Notes: generated from the sequence alone by a model not told the origin. 64,000 bases of DNA from Pararhizobium mangrovi (GCF_006516965.1 NZ_VHLH01000015.1:1-64000), one strand, 5' to 3'; positions 19,135 through 30,247 are shown, numbered from the stretch's first letter. Translations and numbers: made by a program.

Positions 19135-21870
19135 TCAGGGACGCGCCTGCGCCTTCTTCAGCGCGTAGACGGCTTCGAGCGCCTGGCGCGGGGTCATGTC
19201 GTCGGGATCGAGCGTCTCGAGCAGGCTTGCGAGATGGCCCTCGCCCGCCGGTTCGGCCTTCGCCTTCCGTTCGGCGCGGTTCTGGACGGCGAAGAGCGGA
19301 AGATCGTCCACTAGCGCCTGCGCGGGGTTTTGCCGTTCGCCCTCCTCGAGCTGTGCCAGCACGGCGCGGGCGCGCTCGATGACGACATCGGGAAGGCCGG
19401 CGAGACGGGCGACCTGGATGCCGTAGGAACCGTCGCTGACGCCGGGCGCCACCTCGTGCAGGAAGATTACCTCCCCGTCCCACTCCTTCACCCGCATCGT
19501 CGCGTTGACGAGGCGGTGCAGCTTTTCCGAAAGCGCGGTCAACTCGTGGAAATGGGTTGCAAAGAGGCCCCGGCAGCGATTGACCTCGTGGAGATGCTCG
19601 ACCGCCGCCCAGGCGATCGACAGGCCGTCGAAGGTGGCGGTGCCGCGGCCGATCTCGTCGAGGATGACGAGCGAGCGCGGGCCGGCCTGATTGAGGATCG
19701 CCGCCGTCTCCACCATCTCGACCATGAATGTCGAACGCCCGCGTGCGAGATCGTCGGACGCGCCGACGCGCGAGAACAAACGGTCGACGACACCGATATG
19801 CGCCGAGCCGGCCGGCACAAAGGAGCCCATCTGCGCCATGATCGCGATCAGCGCGTTCTGGCGCAGGAAGGTCGACTTGCCGCCCATGTTCGGCCCGGTG
19901 AGCAGCCAGAGCGCGCCGCCGTCCTCACCCTGGCCGGAAAGATCGCAGTCGTTGGCGACGAACGGACCTTCGGCGTTGCGTCTGAGCACCTGTTCGACCA
20001 CCGGATGGCGCCCGGCGACGATCGCCAGCGCATGCGAGCCGTCGACCGTCGGACGGCAATAGCCCTGCTCTTCGGCAAGCGTCGCGAGACCGGCCGAAAC
20101 GTCGACGACCGCGAGTGCCGCCGCGGCCGCATGGATCGCCCCGGCTTCTTCCGTCACGGCTGCGACCAGCTCGGAGAAGATCGAAAGCTCGATCGAAAGC
20201 GCCCGCTCGGCGGCGTTGGCGATGCGCGTTTCGAGATCGGCGAGCTCGTTCGTCGTGAAGCGCATGGCGTTCGCCGTCGTCTGGCGATGGATGAAGCGCG
20301 CCTTCGCCGCCTCGCCTTCCATCAGCGCGCCGGCATTCGCGCTCGTCACCTCGATGAAGTAGCCGAGCACGTTGTTGTGCCGGATCTTCAGCGAGCGAAC
20401 GCCGGTCTCCTCGGCGTATCGCGCCTGCAGCCCGGCGACGACACGGCGCGATTCGTCGCGCAGCGCCCGCATCTCGTCGAGTTCGCCGTCGTGCCCGTCG
20501 CGTACGAAGCCGCCGTCGCGGGCGAGAAGCGCAACCTCGTCGGCAAGCGTCGCGGAAAGCCGCCCGGCGAGTTCGGCGGGCAGGGCATGGATCGCGTCGA
20601 GCGCGCGGGTAAGCTCGGCTGGCGGTTCGCCGCCTTCGAAATGCCCGGTCAGCCGGACCGCCGCGGCCATGCCCGCACTGATCGCCGCAAGGTCGCGCGG
20701 GCCGCCACGACCGAGCGCCAGACGCGACAGCGCGCGCGGCATGTCGGGCAGGGTTTTCAGCGTATCCTGCAGGCGATCGATACGTGCCGAATCGCGCATC
20801 AGCCAGGCGAGCGAATCGAGCCGGATATCGATCGACGCGGGATCGGTCAGCGGTGCCATCAGGCGTTCGGAGAGAAGCCGCGCGCCGCCGCCCGTCACCG
20901 TGCGGTCGATCGCGGTGAGCAGGCTGCCGCGCCGCTCGCCCGAAAGCGTGCGCAGGAGTTCCAGGTTGGCGCGCGTCGCCGGATCGATGAAGAGGCTCGT
21001 CCCCGCCGCATCGCGCTCCGGCCTTGCGATCGGCGGGCGGGCGTCGATCTGCGTCTTTTCCACATAGGCGATCGCCGCCGCAGCGGCGGCCATCTCGGCG
21101 CGCGAGAAACGGCCGAAGCCGTCCAGCGTCGCGACGGAAAAGAAACGCGCCAGCCGATGTTCGGCGGTCGCGCTGTCGAAGAAGGGCGCGGGTTGCGGCA
21201 CGGCGGTGCGGCCGAGAACGTCGAAGACGCCGCGCAGTTCGGGATCGGCGAAAAGCGTATCCGAAACGATCATCTCGCGCGGATCGACGCGCAGTACGTC
21301 TGCGAGCAGACGGTCGGCGGCGGTTTCGACGATGCGAAAGACGCCGGTCGAAATGTCGATCCAGGCGAGCGCGTAGCCGTTCTCGCCGCGCACGCGGGCA
21401 AGCGCCATCAGATAGTTCGGTTCGCTCGGCGAAAGCAGCTTTTCTTCCGTCAGCGTGCCCGGCGTCACGAGCCGCACGACGTCGCGGCGCACCACGGACT
21501 TGCCGCCGCGCTTCCTCGCTTCCGCCGGATCCTCGGTCTGTTCGCACACGGCGACGCGAAAACCGAGCGCGATCAGCTTTTCGAGGTAATCGTCGGCCGC
21601 GTGCACTGGAACGCCGCACATGGCGATGTCGCGCCCCATGTGCTGGCCGCGCTTCGTCAGCGTGATGCCGAGGGCGCGGGCCGCCTGCACCGCGTCGTCG
21701 AAGAAGAGCTCGTAGAAATCGCCCATGCGATAGAACAGGAGAAGGTCGGGATTGGCCGCCTTGATCTCGATATACTGTTCCATCATCGGCGTCGCAGCCG
21801 CGCGGCTTTCGGCCGTCGCGAGCGCCGCCGCGCCGAGTGTCGCCTCGGACAATGGGGTCTGGTCCGTCAC
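19135..21870 (-). CDS. mutS: DNA mismatch repair protein MutS
   Basis: MutS binds mismatches and small loops and recruits MutL. The mismatch-contact motif [15 protein letters not shown] lies near residue 45 (Phe-x-Glu in GDFYELF). The ATPase has Walker [14 protein letters not shown] and signature [19 protein letters not shown]. At 911 residues it matches rhizobial MutS, which carry an N-terminal extension of about 28 residues. The start is therefore GTG 21870 rather than ATG 21786. MutL is not in this window. Confidence 0.97.
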   Translation of the reverse strand: MTDQTPLSEATLGAAALATAESRAAATPMMEQYIEIKAANPDLLLFYRMGDFYELFFDDAVQAARALGITLTKRGQHMGRDIAMCGVPVHAADDYLEKLIALGFRVAVCEQTEDPAEARKRGGKSVVRRDVVRLVTPGTLTEEKLLSPSEPNYLMALARVRGENGYALAWIDISTGVFRIVETAADRLLADVLRVDPREMIVSDTLFADPELRGVFDVLGRTAVPQPAPFFDSATAEHRLARFFSVATLDGFGRFSRAEMAAAAAAIAYVEKTQIDARPPIARPERDAAGTSLFIDPATRANLELLRTLSGERRGSLLTAIDRTVTGGGARLLSERLMAPLTDPASIDIRLDSLAWLMRDSARIDRLQDTLKTLPDMPRALSRLALGRGGPRDLAAISAGMAAAVRLTGHFEGGEPPAELTRALDAIHALPAELAGRLSATLADEVALLARDGGFVRDGHDGELDEMRALRDESRRVVAGLQARYAEETGVRSLKIRHNNVLGYFIEVTSANAGALMEGEAAKARFIHRQTTANAMRFTTNELADLETRIANAAERALSIELSIFSELVAAVTEEAGAIHAAAAALAVVDVSAGLATLAEEQGYCRPTVDGSHALAIVAGRHPVVEQVLRRNAEGPFVANDCDLSGQGEDGGALWLLTGPNMGGKSTFLRQNALIAIMAQMGSFVPAGSAHIGVVDRLFSRVGASDDLARGRSTFMVEMVETAAILNQAGPRSLVILDEIGRGTATFDGLSIAWAAVEHLHEVNRCRGLFATHFHELTALSEKLHRLVNATMRVKEWDGEVIFLHEVAPGVSDGSYGIQVARLAGLPDVVIERARAVLAQLEEGERQNPAQALVDDLPLFAVQNRAERKAKAEPAGEGHLASLLETLDPDDMTPRQALEAVYALKKAQARP

Positions 21871-22106
21871 GTCTGGAATCCGGCCCTGCCGTTCTTGCGA
21901 GGACGATGCCCCGGCCTCTTTCGCGTCCGCACTCTAGCGGCGAGCGGGTGGCCGCGACAACACGCCGAAGGAACGGCGGCAAGAGACCTCACAGTTCTCT
22001 TCGCACCGACGACGGAAAACCGGTGCATTCCTGCATCAGTTAACCTTCGTTTCGCGTCGGTTCCCGCATGTCAGGAACATTTCCAACCGCTAATCATTGC
22101 GCTGCC

Positions 22107-22364
22107 ATGATGACAAGCAACCGCACCACCCTGATCCTTCTCGCGAGCACGCTCGCCGCCGGCATCTGCGCGGCGCTGGTCGCATTGGCGATCGCGACCG
22201 GTCCGGCGATCGGCCGGGATCGCAGCGTGGTCGATCGGGCCGACACGCCGGCATGCCGCCACGCGACGTGGCCCTACATCCCGCCGCAATGCATTCGCGG
22301 TGCGAAGGCCGGCGCGAAGAAGATCACATACGCCCGTCCGCTGGCGGCGGCGCGCGATCTCTGA
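22107..22364 (+). CDS. Small single-pass membrane or secreted protein of unknown function
   Basis: An 85-residue protein read divergently from mutS. One hydrophobic segment (LILLASTLAAGICAALVALA, residues 7-26) serves as signal or anchor. The mature part holds a two-cysteine block, ACRHATWPYIPPQCIRGA. Similar short proteins with a C-x(n)-WP-x-IP-x-C motif are frequent in Hyphomicrobiales, and none that I know has an assigned role. ATG at 22107 or 22110; a longer frame from 22068 lacks support. It ends 3 bp before the convergent olsB stop. Confidence 0.65.
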   Translation: MMTSNRTTLILLASTLAAGICAALVALAIATGPAIGRDRSVVDRADTPACRHATWPYIPPQCIRGAKAGAKKITYARPLAAARDL

Positions 22365-22367
22365 CGT

Positions 22368-23264
22368 TCAGGAAAAGCGTGCGGCGTCCGCGCCGTAGTA
22401 ATTGATGTAGCGCTCGCTGATGCGTGCGATCGGCAGGACGATCATGACGTCCGTCGTGCGGAAATCGTGATCGACGAAGGCACCGTCGCCGACCATGGCA
22501 CCGAGACGCAGATAGCCTTTGACGAGCGGCGGCAGAGCGGAAAGCGCGCGCCGCGGCTCGATTTCCTCCTTCGGCACCAAGTCCATCGGCTGATAGAGGC
22601 CGGGTAGCGCCGACACCGCCCATTCCCGTGTCGCGGCGTGGCAATGGGTGAGGTAGGACAGCGCCAGCGCGTGGTCTTCCGGCCGCGTGCCGGCAAACGA
22701 CGCGCAGCCGAACATGACGTCGATCCCATGCTGCAGCGAATAGGCCCAGTTGCCCTGCCACAGAAGTTCGAGCGTGCGCCGGGTGCGATATCCCGGCAGC
22801 ACACAGGAGCGGCCGAGTTCCATGAAATGCTTGCCGGGATGGCGTTCGAGCAGATCGGTGATGGTGAATTCGGATTCCGAATAGAAGCCGCCGTCGGTTC
22901 GCGCGACCGAACCGCGTAAGAGCCGGTAGGTGCCGACGATCTGGTCTTCGCGGTCGCCTTCGATCGCCGTGTCGAAGACGAGCAAATGGTCGCACACCGA
23001 ATCATAGGGGTCGATGTCGCGCTTCAACCGCGTATTGGCCGGCGACATCGTCGCACCCATCTCTTCGGCAAAGACGCGGAAGCGCACGCCCTGCGCGGCG
23101 GCCACTTCGGCTGCCGTCGTCGCAAGCCGCGTTTCGAGCGTACCGATGCGTCCCAATGGGCGCGACGCCTCAGCATCCGTTTCCGGTTTCTCCGAGCAGG
23201 TCTGAAGCAATACGTCCCGCACCCTGTCCTGTTCCGCATACCGGTTGGGCGGGCCAACAGCCAT
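22368..23264 (-). CDS. olsB: L-ornithine N(alpha)-acyltransferase (ornithine lipid synthesis)
   Basis: OlsB transfers a 3-hydroxyacyl group from ACP to the alpha-amino group of ornithine, giving lyso-ornithine lipid. The 298 residues follow the family: FRVFAEEMGATMSP near residue 63, then DHLLVFDT, VGTYRLLR, MELGRSCVLPGYR, and FGCASFAGTRPEDHA. AGGGGA precedes ATG 23264. OlsA would complete the lipid; the PlsC-family gene at 10.0 kb is a candidate. These phosphorus-free lipids often rise under phosphate limitation; no Pho box was identified. Confidence 0.9.
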   Translation of the reverse strand: MAVGPPNRYAEQDRVRDVLLQTCSEKPETDAEASRPLGRIGTLETRLATTAAEVAAAQGVRFRVFAEEMGATMSPANTRLKRDIDPYDSVCDHLLVFDTAIEGDREDQIVGTYRLLRGSVARTDGGFYSESEFTITDLLERHPGKHFMELGRSCVLPGYRTRRTLELLWQGNWAYSLQHGIDVMFGCASFAGTRPEDHALALSYLTHCHAATREWAVSALPGLYQPMDLVPKEEIEPRRALSALPPLVKGYLRLGAMVGDGAFVDHDFRTTDVMIVLPIARISERYINYYGADAARFS

Positions 23265-23385
23265 ACCGTCACCGTCCCCTCTCGCCGGATGTCATCATGC
23301 ATGACACCGCGACATTATCGTGACAGGCCGGGAACGCCGCCGGCAGGCATGAACACGCCGAAAATACGGCCGGGCCGACGTTCCT

Positions 23386-25311
23386 TCACCTTTGGATAGC
23401 GGCTTGGGCGACGGTTTGCAACAAAGCGCGCGGATCGACCGGCTTTTCCACGTAACCGTCGGCCCCCGCCGCAAGCGCGCGCCGGCGCGCGCCGGCCTGT
23501 CCGTCGGCCGATAGAACGTAGACCGGCACGCCGGCCTGGCCCGCTTCCGTCTCGACCTCGCGAATCACGCGGATCGCCCCTTCCCCGTCGAGGACGGGCA
23601 TGGCGAGGTCGGTCAGGACGACGTCGAAATCGCCGCCGTCGAAGACCGTCTCCACCAGCGCCTCGCCGTTCGTCACGCAGGTCACGACATGCCCGGCCTG
23701 CTCGAGGACCGAGCGCACGAGAAGCGTGTTGACCGGGTTGTCCTCGGCGAGAAGAACCGAAAGCGCCCGGCCCGAGGGGCGCTCGATCGTAAATCCGTCT
23801 TCCCGGGTTCGGGTAGGCTCGTCGTGCCAGGGCACATGCCCGCCGGTCTCGCGCGCCAGCACGCGGGCGAGCGAGATCGGGCGGATCGGCCGGATGAGCC
23901 AGGCGGAATAGTCCGTTCGCCCGACCGCGCGCAGCATGTCGCGCTCGTTCGGCGTCACCATCAGCGTCCAGACGGGATCGAGCCCCGCATCCAGTTCGGC
24001 GGAAAGGGCGCGCGCGGCATCGCTCATGCGGTTGTCGACGATCACGTCGGTCAGCGTCGCCCCGCCGCCGAGCCGAGCGAGCGCGCCGTGCGCCTCTGCG
24101 GGATCACTCTCCCTTTCCGCGCGGCCTCCGGCCTCGGTGATCAGCCGCGCGAGCACCGTCGCGGTCGCGCCTGCCGGCGCGAGGATGAGGACATGGCTTT
24201 CCGGCAGGCGCCTCGCGATCGGCGGCTGCGTGCCGGCTGCCGGTCGAAGGGGCAGATCGACGATGAACCGGCTTCCGCCGCCGGCGTTGTCGACGACGTC
24301 GAGCGTGCCGTCCATCGCCGCGACGAGGCGCGCGGAAATCGCAAGCCCGAGACCGACGCCGCCGCGCCTCCCGCCCGGCCCGCCGAGCTGTTCGAACTCG
24401 GCGAAGATGCGCCGGCGGTCGGCTTCGGCGATGCCGGGACCCGTGTCGCTCACCGAAAGGCGCATCCGTGCGCCTTCGACCGCGACTTCCACGAGGACGC
24501 CGCCCTCTTCGGTGAACTTTACCGCGTTGCCGACGAGATTGAAGACGATCTGGCGAAGCCGCGTGTGATCGACGACGATCGAGGCGGGCACGTCCGGCGC
24601 GACATGGGCGGCAAGCTCGATGCCCTTTTCGTGCGCGGCGGCCGCGGAAAGTTCGACGACGCGCTCGACAAGGCCACGCACCTCGCCCGGTTGCGGGTCG
24701 AGCTCGAAATGGCCGTTCTCCATGCCGGAAAAGTCGAGGAGGTCGCCGACGAGCGCCATCATCAGATTGCCGGAGTGGCGTACGGCGTCGAGGTAGCTTT
24801 CCTGCTCGCGCGTCAGCGTCGTATGCGCGAGAAGCTCGCTCATGCCGAGGATACCGTTGAGCGGCGTCCTGAGTTCGTGGCTGACCATCGCCATGAACCG
24901 CGACCTGGCAAGGACGACGCCCGGTGCCGCTTCGCCACCACTGTCACCGAGATCGTTCGGTGCGGCGACCGGACGGCCGATCGCGTGGACGAGCGGGCGG
25001 CCCGTGGCGCGATCGCGGGTCATCGCCTCGCGCCATTCGAAGACGCGAGGACCGGCAGGGGTCGTCAGAACCAGCCGGTCCTCGCTGCCGCCGGCTTCCT
25101 GATCTTCGGCTGCGAAGTCGAGCAGCATCCGGCCAAGCGGCTCGACACAGCCCGTCGTCCGGCAGAAGGCGTCGTTGGCATGGCGGATCGCACCTTCGAT
25201 GGTGCGCACGACGACGAGGTCGCCGAACGCGGCCAGAAGATCGCCGAGCGCGTCGGCGTCCGGCCGGATGGGCTCGACGGTCGAAGGGGCTTCGCGGCGC
25301 GATCGTTGCAT
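23386..25311 (-). CDS. Hybrid sensor histidine kinase with pseudo-receiver and receiver domains
   Basis: The 641 residues have no obvious membrane segment. Order: PAS-like domain (20-115); HisKA with phospho-accepting His145 (MVSHELRTPLNGIL); HATPase with VFNLVGNAVKF, SDTGPGIAEADR and GGVGLGLAIS (240-355). A degenerate receiver covers about 370-490: the acidic pocket is replaced by LILAPAG and the lysine by Arg. A true receiver ends the protein, with Asp568 (VVLTDLAMPVLDG) and Lys623. It looks like a cytosolic phosphorelay kinase; the output partner is not in the neighbourhood. GAGGG precedes ATG 25311. Signal unknown. Confidence 0.88.
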   Translation of the reverse strand: MQRSRREAPSTVEPIRPDADALGDLLAAFGDLVVVRTIEGAIRHANDAFCRTTGCVEPLGRMLLDFAAEDQEAGGSEDRLVLTTPAGPRVFEWREAMTRDRATGRPLVHAIGRPVAAPNDLGDSGGEAAPGVVLARSRFMAMVSHELRTPLNGILGMSELLAHTTLTREQESYLDAVRHSGNLMMALVGDLLDFSGMENGHFELDPQPGEVRGLVERVVELSAAAAHEKGIELAAHVAPDVPASIVVDHTRLRQIVFNLVGNAVKFTEEGGVLVEVAVEGARMRLSVSDTGPGIAEADRRRIFAEFEQLGGPGGRRGGVGLGLAISARLVAAMDGTLDVVDNAGGGSRFIVDLPLRPAAGTQPPIARRLPESHVLILAPAGATATVLARLITEAGGRAERESDPAEAHGALARLGGGATLTDVIVDNRMSDAARALSAELDAGLDPVWTLMVTPNERDMLRAVGRTDYSAWLIRPIRPISLARVLARETGGHVPWHDEPTRTREDGFTIERPSGRALSVLLAEDNPVNTLLVRSVLEQAGHVVTCVTNGEALVETVFDGGDFDVVLTDLAMPVLDGEGAIRVIREVETEAGQAGVPVYVLSADGQAGARRRALAAGADGYVEKPVDPRALLQTVAQAAIQR

Positions 25312-25394
25312 GCCGCCCTCTTACCCCACAGCGGGTTTCGAAATCCCTTCCACGCACCGATCGACCGGCGAAGGAACGTCCCGTTTCGGGTCGC

Positions 25395-26390
<996 letters not shown>

Positions 26391-26508
26391 GAAATCTCTC
26401 CAGATGGCGGCTTGACGCCGGCGTTTCGTCGAACCCTTGCCCTCAGGCTGCACCGGCGCCCATGCGCCCGTCAATGAACCCCGCGATCGTACCGGTCGAC
26501 CCTCTACG

Positions 26509-27018
26509 TCAATCGTGCGGATCTTCGGCTTGCGCCCGGCGATCGCGGCGCATGCCGAGAAGCTCGTCGATGAGGACGGCGCATGCGCCGACGGTGATGA
26601 AGCTGTCGGCGAGGTTGAAGACGGCGAAGGCGTAGTTTTCGGTATGGACGAGCACGTAGTCGACCACGTGGCCGAGCAGGGCCCGGTCGATCAGATTGCC
26701 GATCGCGCCGCCGACAATGAGGGCATAGCCGAGATGGGAAAGCCAGCGCCGGCTTTCCGTGCGCCGCCAGAGATAGAGCACGAAGGCGATGACGCAGAAG
26801 GTCAGGACCAACAGTACGCCGATGCCGGCACCCGACAGGAAGGAAAAGGCGATGCCGCTGTTGTAGGTGCGAAAGAGGCTCAGCATCGGCAGCACATCGA
26901 CGGGGCGATGGAAGGGCAGATGCGTTTCGACGAGCCATTTGACGAGCTGGTCGAGCGCGACGGCGAGCACGATCACGCCGGCAAGCGGAGCGGGTCTCGA
27001 AAGAACGGACCTTCTCAC
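26509..27018 (-). CDS. lspA: Lipoprotein signal peptidase (signal peptidase II)
   Basis: LspA cleaves the signal peptide of prolipoproteins after lipid attachment. It has 169 residues and four membrane helices. The aspartate dyad is Asp120 (NLIDRALLGHVVDYV) and Asp138 (FAVFNLADSFI). Translation starts at GTG 27018, overlapping the stop of the preceding methyltransferase gene (GTGA) and preceded by GGGAGG. Possible substrates in the window include the M48 lipoprotein at 63 kb. Confidence 0.95.
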   Translation of the reverse strand: MRRSVLSRPAPLAGVIVLAVALDQLVKWLVETHLPFHRPVDVLPMLSLFRTYNSGIAFSFLSGAGIGVLLVLTFCVIAFVLYLWRRTESRRWLSHLGYALIVGGAIGNLIDRALLGHVVDYVLVHTENYAFAVFNLADSFITVGACAVLIDELLGMRRDRRAQAEDPHD

Positions 27019-27872
27019 GAACCCTCCCCGAGAGCGAGCAGATGGCGGCGCGCCTCGTAGACCATGACGCCGGTCGCGACCGCGAGATTGAGCGAATCGG
27101 CCCGGCCGGCCTGCGGGATCCGTGCGAGCCGGTCGCATGCTTTTGCGAGCTCTTCGGGAAGGCCGGCCTGTTCGTTGCCCATCAGGAGGACGACGGGACG
27201 GTCCGAATAGGCGATCGTGCGATAGTCGATCGCGCCTTCGAGATGGGTGCCCACGAGCGCTGCCCCGCTCGTGCGCTGCCATGCGACAAACGCCTCGGGC
27301 GTCGTGCGCACGAGCGGCACGACGAAGATCGAGCCCATGGTGGCGCGCACCGTCTCCAGCGAAAAGGGATCGGTGCACTCGCCGACGAGGATGACGCCGC
27401 GAACGCCTGCCGCATCCGCCGTGCGCACGATCGTGCCGAGATTGCCCGGATCGCGCACCCGGTCGAGGGCAAGCCATGTCTCGTCCTTCGCCGGACGGAT
27501 TTCGGCAAGCGACGTCAGACGCTGTTCGAAGACGCCCATGACCATCTGCGGATTGTCGCGCCGGGCGATGGCGGCGACAACCTTCTCGCTCGCCTCGAGA
27601 ACGAGCCCGCCATGTGCGACGGCGCGCGCGGCGACCTTTTCGACCTCGGGGCGGCCGCGCACCGCCTTGGCGTAGACGAGCGTCTTGAGCCGCCATCCGA
27701 GTTCCAGCGCCTCGATGACGAGTTTCAGCCCTTCGGCGAGGAACGTGCCGGACGCGTCGCGGTGCTTCTTCTGGGCGAGCGCGCGAATGTCCTTGACGAT
27801 GGGGTTGGCGAGGCTCGTCACCTCCTTGACCTGGCCGACGCGGGGCTGTCGTTCGCGCGGTTCGCGGCTCAT
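27015..27872 (-). CDS. TrmH/SpoU-family RNA 2'-O-ribose methyltransferase
   Basis: The 285 residues have an N-terminal substrate-binding domain (VTSLANPIVKDIRALAQKKH) and a SPOUT catalytic domain. All three SpoU motifs are seen: DRVRDPGNLGTIVRTADAAG, VVLLMGNEQAGLPEELAKAC and DSLNLAVATGVMVYEA. It methylates a ribose in rRNA or tRNA; the target cannot be read from sequence. It is coupled at both ends, with ATG 27872 overlapping the upstream stop (ATGA) and its own stop overlapping the lspA start. Confidence 0.92.
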   Translation of the reverse strand: MSREPRERQPRVGQVKEVTSLANPIVKDIRALAQKKHRDASGTFLAEGLKLVIEALELGWRLKTLVYAKAVRGRPEVEKVAARAVAHGGLVLEASEKVVAAIARRDNPQMVMGVFEQRLTSLAEIRPAKDETWLALDRVRDPGNLGTIVRTADAAGVRGVILVGECTDPFSLETVRATMGSIFVVPLVRTTPEAFVAWQRTSGAALVGTHLEGAIDYRTIAYSDRPVVLLMGNEQAGLPEELAKACDRLARIPQAGRADSLNLAVATGVMVYEARRHLLALGEGS

Positions 27873-28960
27873 GCCGGCACCCAGCGCGAAAAGAGGGAAG
27901 TGGAAAGCGCGCGCCCCGGCGTATCGCCGGTTTCACCGGCCTCCCCCGTCTCGCGGATGATGAGTTCGCCCGATTCGACGCAGCCGCCGGCCCCGCGCAT
28001 CGTCTCGCGCATGAGTTCGTGCATGGAATAGAAGGAGGCGCGGATCGAATAGGCAGTCAGAACGAGGGCGAGCGGACTTTCGCTGAGGAGGTCGCGGGCG
28101 GTATCGAGCATCGTCGGCAGATGGTCGAAGAGCTGCCAGACCTCGCCGCCCGGTCCGCGGCCGAATTTCGGCGGGTCGGTCAGCACGATGTCGTAGCGGC
28201 TGCCGCGGCGCCGCTCACGGGCGATGAACTTCATGGCGTCCTCGCAGATCCAGCGGATCGGCCGTTCCTGAAGGCCGGCAAGCGCCTGGTTTTCACGCGC
28301 CCATCCGATCGCCTTCTTCGAGGCGTCGATATGGGTCACCTGCGCGCCCGCTGCCGCAGCGACCAGCGATGCGACGCCGGTATAGCCGAAGAGGTTCAGC
28401 ACCTTGACCGGCCGACCGGCGTTGCGGATCGCTTCGCGCATGAAGGCCCAGTGCACGGCCTGCTCGGGAAAGACGCCGACATGGCGAAAGGCGGTGAAAC
28501 GGCCGTTGAAGTCGACGTCGAGAAGACGCATCGGCCAGGTTTCGCCGAGCGCGCCCTTCGGAAAGCGCCAGCGGCCCATGCCTTCCTCTTCCGTATCGCC
28601 GGTGAAGACGGCATCGGCCGAAGCCCAGGCATCCTCGCCGAGCGCCTTCGGCCAAAGCGCCTGCGCCTCCGGGCGCACGACCCGCAGATCGCCGTAGCGT
28701 TCGAGCTTTTCGCCGGCGCCGCTGTCGATCAGCGCATAGCCGGCCTCGTTCGCCGTTTCGAGCACGAGCGGTACACGCTCCTCCGGCCTCGCCCCCGAAC
28801 GCTTTGCCGGCTGCGGGGGTATCTCCGCCGGTGCCGTCGCCGTGCCCGTACCGTTGCCGGCCCGCGGCGCACGCGCCGTTGCCGGACGGCCGCCGTGCGA
28901 TGCCTTCGCACGCTGCGGCTGCTCGTGCCGGGAGCGGAATTTTCGTCGCTTGTCCGGCAC
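27869..28960 (-). CDS. SAM-dependent methyltransferase, RlmI/YccW-like
   Basis: The 363 residues consist of a basic low-complexity N-terminus (about 65 residues), then a class I methyltransferase. Motif I is VLNLFGYTGVASLVAAAAGA, with THIDASKKAI after it. The catalytic-type motif is DIVLTDPPKFGRGPGG. The arrangement matches the RlmI-related family thought to act on rRNA cytosine or guanine; the substrate is unproven. The start is GTG 28960 (MPDKRRKFRSR), because no suitable ATG lies in frame. It is coupled to the SpoU gene. Confidence 0.85.
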   Translation of the reverse strand: MPDKRRKFRSRHEQPQRAKASHGGRPATARAPRAGNGTGTATAPAEIPPQPAKRSGARPEERVPLVLETANEAGYALIDSGAGEKLERYGDLRVVRPEAQALWPKALGEDAWASADAVFTGDTEEEGMGRWRFPKGALGETWPMRLLDVDFNGRFTAFRHVGVFPEQAVHWAFMREAIRNAGRPVKVLNLFGYTGVASLVAAAAGAQVTHIDASKKAIGWARENQALAGLQERPIRWICEDAMKFIARERRRGSRYDIVLTDPPKFGRGPGGEVWQLFDHLPTMLDTARDLLSESPLALVLTAYSIRASFYSMHELMRETMRGAGGCVESGELIIRETGEAGETGDTPGRALSTSLFSRWVPA

Positions 28961-29084
28961 GATCAAAGCACCGCCTTCATGCGCATTTCGCCGATGGGCG
29001 AGGCAATAGAACATTTGACGGCCTTGGCAAAGGCATTCGCGATTGCGATAGTCCGCGCAACCATTCCAACGAGGGAGGACGGCC

Positions 29085-29546
29085 ATGGACATGAACGGTG
29101 AAGAGCGCATCGAGGCGCCGCGTGATACCGTGTGGGAAGCGCTGAACGATCCGGACGTCCTGCGCCAGTCGATCCCCGGATGCCAGTCGCTGGAAAAGAC
29201 CGACGACAATGCCTTTGCCGCCAAGGTGAAGGTGAAGATCGGGCCGGTGAACGCGACCTTCAACGGCAACGTCACGCTCCAGAACATCAACCCGCCGGAA
29301 AGCTACACGATCGTCGGCGAGGGGAATGGCGGCATCGCGGGTTTTGCCAAGGGCAGCGCCGACGTGACGCTCACGCCCGACGGCGACCATACGCTGCTGT
29401 CCTACGCGGTGAAGGCGCAGGTCGGCGGCAAGCTCGCCCAGATGGGTTCGCGGCTGATCGATTCGACCTCGAAGAAACTCGCCGGCCAGTTCTTCTCGAA
29501 CTTCAACGATGTCGTGACCGGCAAGAAGGAAGCCGCAGCTTCCTAG
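29085..29546 (+). CDS. CoxG-like SRPBCC (START-fold) protein
   Basis: A 153-residue SRPBCC protein of the carbon-monoxide dehydrogenase subunit G type. It shows MNGEERIEAPRDTVWEALND, IPGCQSLEKTDDN, KVKVKIGPVNATFNG and a C-terminal helix GKLAQMGSRLIDSTSKKLAG. CoxG relatives assist molybdenum hydroxylases, but no cox-type large, medium or small subunits are near, so a stand-alone role is likely. GGGAGG lies before ATG 29085. It is divergent from the methyltransferase gene and convergent with the LapA-domain gene. Confidence 0.88.
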   Translation: MDMNGEERIEAPRDTVWEALNDPDVLRQSIPGCQSLEKTDDNAFAAKVKVKIGPVNATFNGNVTLQNINPPESYTIVGEGNGGIAGFAKGSADVTLTPDGDHTLLSYAVKAQVGGKLAQMGSRLIDSTSKKLAGQFFSNFNDVVTGKKEAAAS

Positions 29547-29552
29547 AGCCCG

Positions 29553-29573
29553 GCCGGGCTGATCCAGCCCGGC
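29553..29573. terminator. Hairpin between convergent genes, possible terminator without T-tract
   Basis: GCCGGGCTG pairs perfectly with CAGCCCGGC around a 3-nt loop, 7 bp after the coxG-like stop. No T-run follows on either strand, so intrinsic termination is doubtful. Its position between convergent genes fits a transcript end. Confidence 0.4.
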
Positions 29574-29662
29574 GTCGCGAACGATGCGCAAACCGGGAGA
29601 CGGAGCGCAGGAACCGAGCCGATCGAGGTCGCGGAGCGCTCCAGGCTCGGCGAGCCTTTTCG

Positions 29663-30028
29663 TCAGTGGTGCAGCGTCGCGACGCTGCGACCTTCGCCGG
29701 TCTGCGGCTTGTCGCGGCCGTCTTGCGAAGAACGCTCGCGCTTTTGCTTTTCCGCCTCGGCCTGCCAGCGCGTGGCCTCCAGCGTCTCCGTGCGCGCCTT
29801 CTTGCGGTACTTGCCCTGGCGAAGCCATGTCGCGAAGGAGCCGCAGATGATGCCGATCAGGAGCGCAGCGAAGAGAAAGAGGAAGAAGGGGCCGGTCAGC
29901 GAGAGCACGCGATCGTGCGGATTGAACGGGTTCAGCGCCAGCGTCACGTCGTTTCGGTTGGCCACCGAAAGCACGATGAGAATGATGGCCACCGGCACGA
30001 AGATCACGGTCTTGATGGTCTTGCGCAT
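29663..30028 (-). CDS. LapA-domain (DUF1049) membrane protein
   Basis: A 121-residue protein with two membrane helices (VIFVPVAIILIVLSVANRND, then FFLFLFAALLIGIICGSFAT). A basic cytosolic tail of about 50 residues follows, ending KQKRERSSQDGRDKP. This is the lipopolysaccharide-assembly LapA-type domain. In alphaproteobacteria such genes often follow ihfB, as here (220 bp gap). The role in LPS regulation is known for E. coli LapA and only inferred here. Confidence 0.85.
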   Translation of the reverse strand: MRKTIKTVIFVPVAIILIVLSVANRNDVTLALNPFNPHDRVLSLTGPFFLFLFAALLIGIICGSFATWLRQGKYRKKARTETLEATRWQAEAEKQKRERSSQDGRDKPQTGEGRSVATLHH

Positions 30029-30247
30029 GCCTTCCTATGCTCCTTCGCAGCCCGTTTCTTCCAGCCGGCTCGCTCGGCCTCGAAAGCGCTTGCGGCATTC
30101 CAATGCTACTTGTGCGCCAGAGGCATCTACCGCGCCGGCCGGCATTTGAAAAGGCACGGACGCCCTCGTCGGAAGAGACAGGTCGATCGGCCGCGGGTAC
30201 GGCGATGCGCCGACGCCGGAGCGGATCAGTCCGGCTTTGGAAATGCT

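Noticed and set aside
19330-22110. Long plus-strand open frame opposite mutS
   Set aside because: It is antisense to an intact mutS with all motifs. The composition is Arg/Asp-rich, as expected of a shadow frame.
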